A stretch of 64,000 nt of DNA from Chloracidobacterium sp. (GTDB lineage: Bacteria; Acidobacteriota; Blastocatellia; Chloracidobacteriales; Chloracidobacteriaceae): NCBI GenBank assembly GCA_025057975.1, contig JANWUV010000004.1:186001-250000 (forward strand), read 5' to 3'. This document shows positions 61,916 to 64,000 of this stretch, in pieces. Both the position numbers and the translations under genes were made by a program. The stretch's first letter is position 1; every line of letters begins with the position of its first letter. Under the pieces are notes generated by a model that was given only the letters and a program-made list of their open reading frames with translations, was not told where the DNA came from and did not search any database.

Positions 61916-63248
61916 ACGTTGGTCATCTACGCCAATAACAACGCCTAGGCTGGCGGGCGGGGGCGTGGAAACCATCGTCTTTAGCGTGTTTCTGTTGTGG
62001 CTTCTATGGCTGCCGTTGCCGTTTGGCTCTGTTGAAGGGTGGGCGCGCGCCATCATGCACGCTGGGGCGTTTGGACTTGCCATTTGGCTCGGCCTCTGGA
62101 CGTTGCTGGGACGACACAACGCCGCCATCAGCGCCGGCGCTTTTATCGGCTTTGGTGTGACGGCGTTGGCGCTAGTGCAACTGCTTCCTTTCACCCCAGC
62201 GTCGCTCCAGACAGTGGACGCTTTCTACACACGCCAAGCGGTGGTTCACCTAACGGCGTTAGTCTGCCTTTTTGTTGTGAGCGCTAACCTCTTCACCATT
62301 GAAAGGTTCGGCGTCCTGCTTGTTCGCGTACTCGTCGCCTGGGGCGGCGTTTTTGCGCTCTATGCCATCATGCAGCACTTTATTGGGCAGGGCAGCTACG
62401 CCGCCTTCCGTAAGCTACTGGGCACACCGTTTGGGACGTTTGTCAATCGCAACCACTACGCGGGTTTTATCGAGATGCTGGCACCGTTGGCGGTGGCGTT
62501 AGCGATGCAACGCCGCCGTGGGGCGGACGATGACGCTCGTTGGCTCTACGTTGTGGCGGCAGTTGTCATGCTGCTGTCACTGGCTCTAAGCGCGTCGCGC
62601 GGCGGCTGGATCGCTGGAACGGCTGGCGTGATCTGCGCAGCGGCGCTGGCGGCGCGGACGCAACGACGGCTGCACCGGGCGGCGACCGGTGGGCTGCTCC
62701 TCATCCCGCTCAGCGTCCTTGTCGGCGTATGGTGGATGGGCGTCGAACCGCTGGTGAGCCGGTTGCAGCCAACAGACAACCTACCGGCGACCGCCGATCA
62801 GGTCGCCCGCAGTGTCATCTGGAAAAACGCCCTGACGCTTGTCCGCGAACGACCGTTCACTGGCAGCGGACTGGGAACTTTCCAGATCGCCTACACGCGG
62901 GTTGACACATCCAACGGCGTCAACCGCGTTGAACAGGCTCACAACGACTATCTACAACTCCTCGTGGAAACCGGTTATGTCGGCTTCACGCTAGGGATGC
63001 TGTGGTTGGGGTGGTTTTTCCGTCGGGTGCGGCAGGCGTTGCGGTCGGCGACCGCTAGAGGCCACGATCCAGAACGGCGCTTGGCGCAAATCGGCGCGGT
63101 AAGCGGGTGTGTGGCGTCGCTCGTCCACGGGTTCTTCGACTTCAACTGGCAGATTCCGTCCAACGCAGCCTACTTCGTGGTGCTGGCGGCGCTGGCGACC
63201 GCCGACGGCCGTCCGGCGGCGACGCAAAACATCGAGGGGATGGTGTGA
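61908..63248 (+). CDS. O-antigen ligase/polymerase-like membrane protein
   Basis: The protein of about 446 residues has ten or more membrane helices. The Wzy/WaaL motif region is in the large loop: TPFGTFVNRNHYAGFIEML, LALSASRGGWIAG, and PFTGSGLGTFQIAYT followed by RVEQAHNDYLQLLVETGYVG. It should join or polymerise surface glycans from lipid carriers in the periplasm. The ATG at 61908 overlaps the TPR stop. Together with the TPR protein it forms an export-side glycan module. Confidence 0.85.
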   Translation: MAERWSSTPITTPRLAGGGVETIVFSVFLLWLLWLPLPFGSVEGWARAIMHAGAFGLAIWLGLWTLLGRHNAAISAGAFIGFGVTALALVQLLPFTPASLQTVDAFYTRQAVVHLTALVCLFVVSANLFTIERFGVLLVRVLVAWGGVFALYAIMQHFIGQGSYAAFRKLLGTPFGTFVNRNHYAGFIEMLAPLAVALAMQRRRGADDDARWLYVVAAVVMLLSLALSASRGGWIAGTAGVICAAALAARTQRRLHRAATGGLLLIPLSVLVGVWWMGVEPLVSRLQPTDNLPATADQVARSVIWKNALTLVRERPFTGSGLGTFQIAYTRVDTSNGVNRVEQAHNDYLQLLVETGYVGFTLGMLWLGWFFRRVRQALRSATARGHDPERRLAQIGAVSGCVASLVHGFFDFNWQIPSNAAYFVVLAALATADGRPAATQNIEGMV

Positions 63249-63252
63249 AGGT

Positions 63253-63888
63253 TCACCGGTGGGCGCTAGCGCTCATCTGCGCCAAAGTTTCGTCCTGCAT
63301 CGCCATCAGCCGATCAATGAGTTCGAGCATGCGCAGCGATTGGTGCAACTCTCGGGCCGCCCGCTGGCGTTGCGGTTCCGGGAGCGCCAAAGCTTCTGGG
63401 TCAGGCGTCTCTTCAGGCAACGCTCGCCGCCGGCGGCGCTCAGAGGCGTCGTCTTCTTCACGGGGCAGCACCGCCAGCAGTCGCCGCGCATTGCGCTGTT
63501 GACGGTCAAGCAACCGCCGCAGCAGTTCGCGGCGCATCGTCGGCGTTAGATGCCGCAGCGCGACATCATTGCCTAGCGGGGGAAGAAGTGTGCCGGCCAT
63601 TGTCGGCTGCTGATTGAGACCAAGTAACTCTTCCGTCGCGGAAGCGCCGCCAGTGGACCGAAGTTGTTCCGCCGCCAGCGCCTGTGACGGATCGCGGCCC
63701 AGCAGCGCGTCGGGGAGGATACTTTTTTGTCCGGGGACTTCCGGGGCGGGCAAGCCGCGTGGCTGTCCGACCTCGCCCGGTTGTCCAACCGTTCCTGAAA
63801 CCGGGTTAAGTCGCGTGCCGCTAACACCGCCGGTCGTGCTCGTAGACGGCGGCTGTTGCCGATTGTTGACGCCTCTTATATCCGGCAT
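63253..63888 (-). CDS. Proline-rich protein of unknown function
   Basis: The 211-residue protein has a disordered N-terminal half rich in Pro, Gly and Gln. A helical C-terminal half follows, with LTPTMRRELLRRLLDRQQRN and ARELHQSLRMLELIDRLMAM. AGGAGG lies about 11 bases before the ATG at 63888. It starts 18 bases after the FlhB-like gene, so it may belong to the same export-related unit. I do not recognise a family. Confidence 0.6.
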   Translation of the reverse strand: MPDIRGVNNRQQPPSTSTTGGVSGTRLNPVSGTVGQPGEVGQPRGLPAPEVPGQKSILPDALLGRDPSQALAAEQLRSTGGASATEELLGLNQQPTMAGTLLPPLGNDVALRHLTPTMRRELLRRLLDRQQRNARRLLAVLPREEDDASERRRRRALPEETPDPEALALPEPQRQRAARELHQSLRMLELIDRLMAMQDETLAQMSASAHR

Positions 63889-63906
63889 TGGAACATTTCC
63901 TCCTTG

Positions 63907-64000
63907 TCACAACGACGGCGAGCGGCGGCCGCTCTCAGCCAATGTGTAGGCCCACCGCAGGACAATCGCGATGGCCTCATACAGGTGTTCTGGAATTTCA
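63907..64000 (-). CDS. FlhB C-terminal-domain-like protein (runs off the right edge)
   Basis: The last 31 residues are visible: IPEHLYEAIAIVLRWAYTLA followed by a short tail. This matches the end of the FlhB/YscU export-switch cytoplasmic domain, also found in short stand-alone FlhB-like proteins. Whether it is the full protein or the short form cannot be seen. Confidence 0.6.
   Translation of the reverse strand, partial: EIPEHLYEAIAIVLRWAYTLAESGRRSPSL

Noticed and set aside
1-64000. tRNA or rRNA genes
   Set aside because: I looked for tRNA cloverleaf and rRNA signatures in the intergenic regions and saw none I could support by eye.

Overview
This GC-rich window looks like a chromosome segment of a thermophilic phototrophic acidobacterium close to Chloracidobacterium. 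That is an inference from gene content. bchE (anaerobic bacteriochlorophyll cyclase) overlaps hemN at the left edge. Two hopanoid genes (hpnE, hpnA) are present. There is a carboxypeptidase-like TonB receptor and a VWFA protein, both typical of Acidobacteriota, and a decayed sigma factor/TPR-kinase locus of the acidobacterial type.

Layout: 1-2.1 kb hemN and bchE; 2.4-4.85 kb a broken sigma factor/kinase gene; 4.9-8.4 kb hpnE, a BON-LysM protein, a BON lipoprotein and acetate kinase; 8.8-12.9 kb a TPR-ankyrin protein and a PpiD-like foldase; 13-17 kb two family-2 glycosyltransferases, a decayed DUF4160/DUF2442 pair and two tandem paralogues of unknown type; 17-24.3 kb the TonB receptor, exported proteins, hpnA and an oxygenase-like protein. 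24.5-39.3 kb is a defence island. 39.7-46.2 kb holds a kinase-PilZ protein, an H1-like basic protein, a VWFA protein, a GT9 enzyme and iorA. A damaged hicAB pair separates iorA from iorB; an amidohydrolase and psuG follow. 51.7-56.4 kb is nrdB and an intein-containing nrdA. 56.7-58.3 kb is decayed. 58.3-64 kb holds a FliJ-like protein, a VWA-FecR-TPR-Wzy cluster and, at the edge, a FlhB C-domain-like gene.

The defence island is the main result. It contains a membrane DUF4407-cas2-CARF/HEPN operon, a MntA-HepT module, a second cas2 with cas1, a CRISPR array of about 79 spacers, a gene-free leader side, and a CARF protein with a PhoB-like winged helix. The CARF proteins imply cyclic-oligoadenylate (type III) signalling, but no cas10 or other effector gene lies in the window. 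Reading the spacers as codons, about 28 of 79 translate into overlapping, variant pieces of one small protein. Its composite matches DUF1874, the family of AcrIII-1/Crn2 ring nucleases that viruses use to destroy the type III second messenger. About 25 further spacers tile four other small target regions. All readable spacers are sense on the + strand, while repeat orientation and the degenerate left end indicate transcription from the right. The crRNAs would therefore be antisense to the viral mRNAs, as RNA-targeting type III immunity requires. The array appears to be a dense record of repeated sampling of a diverse virus population, concentrated on its anti-CRISPR gene.
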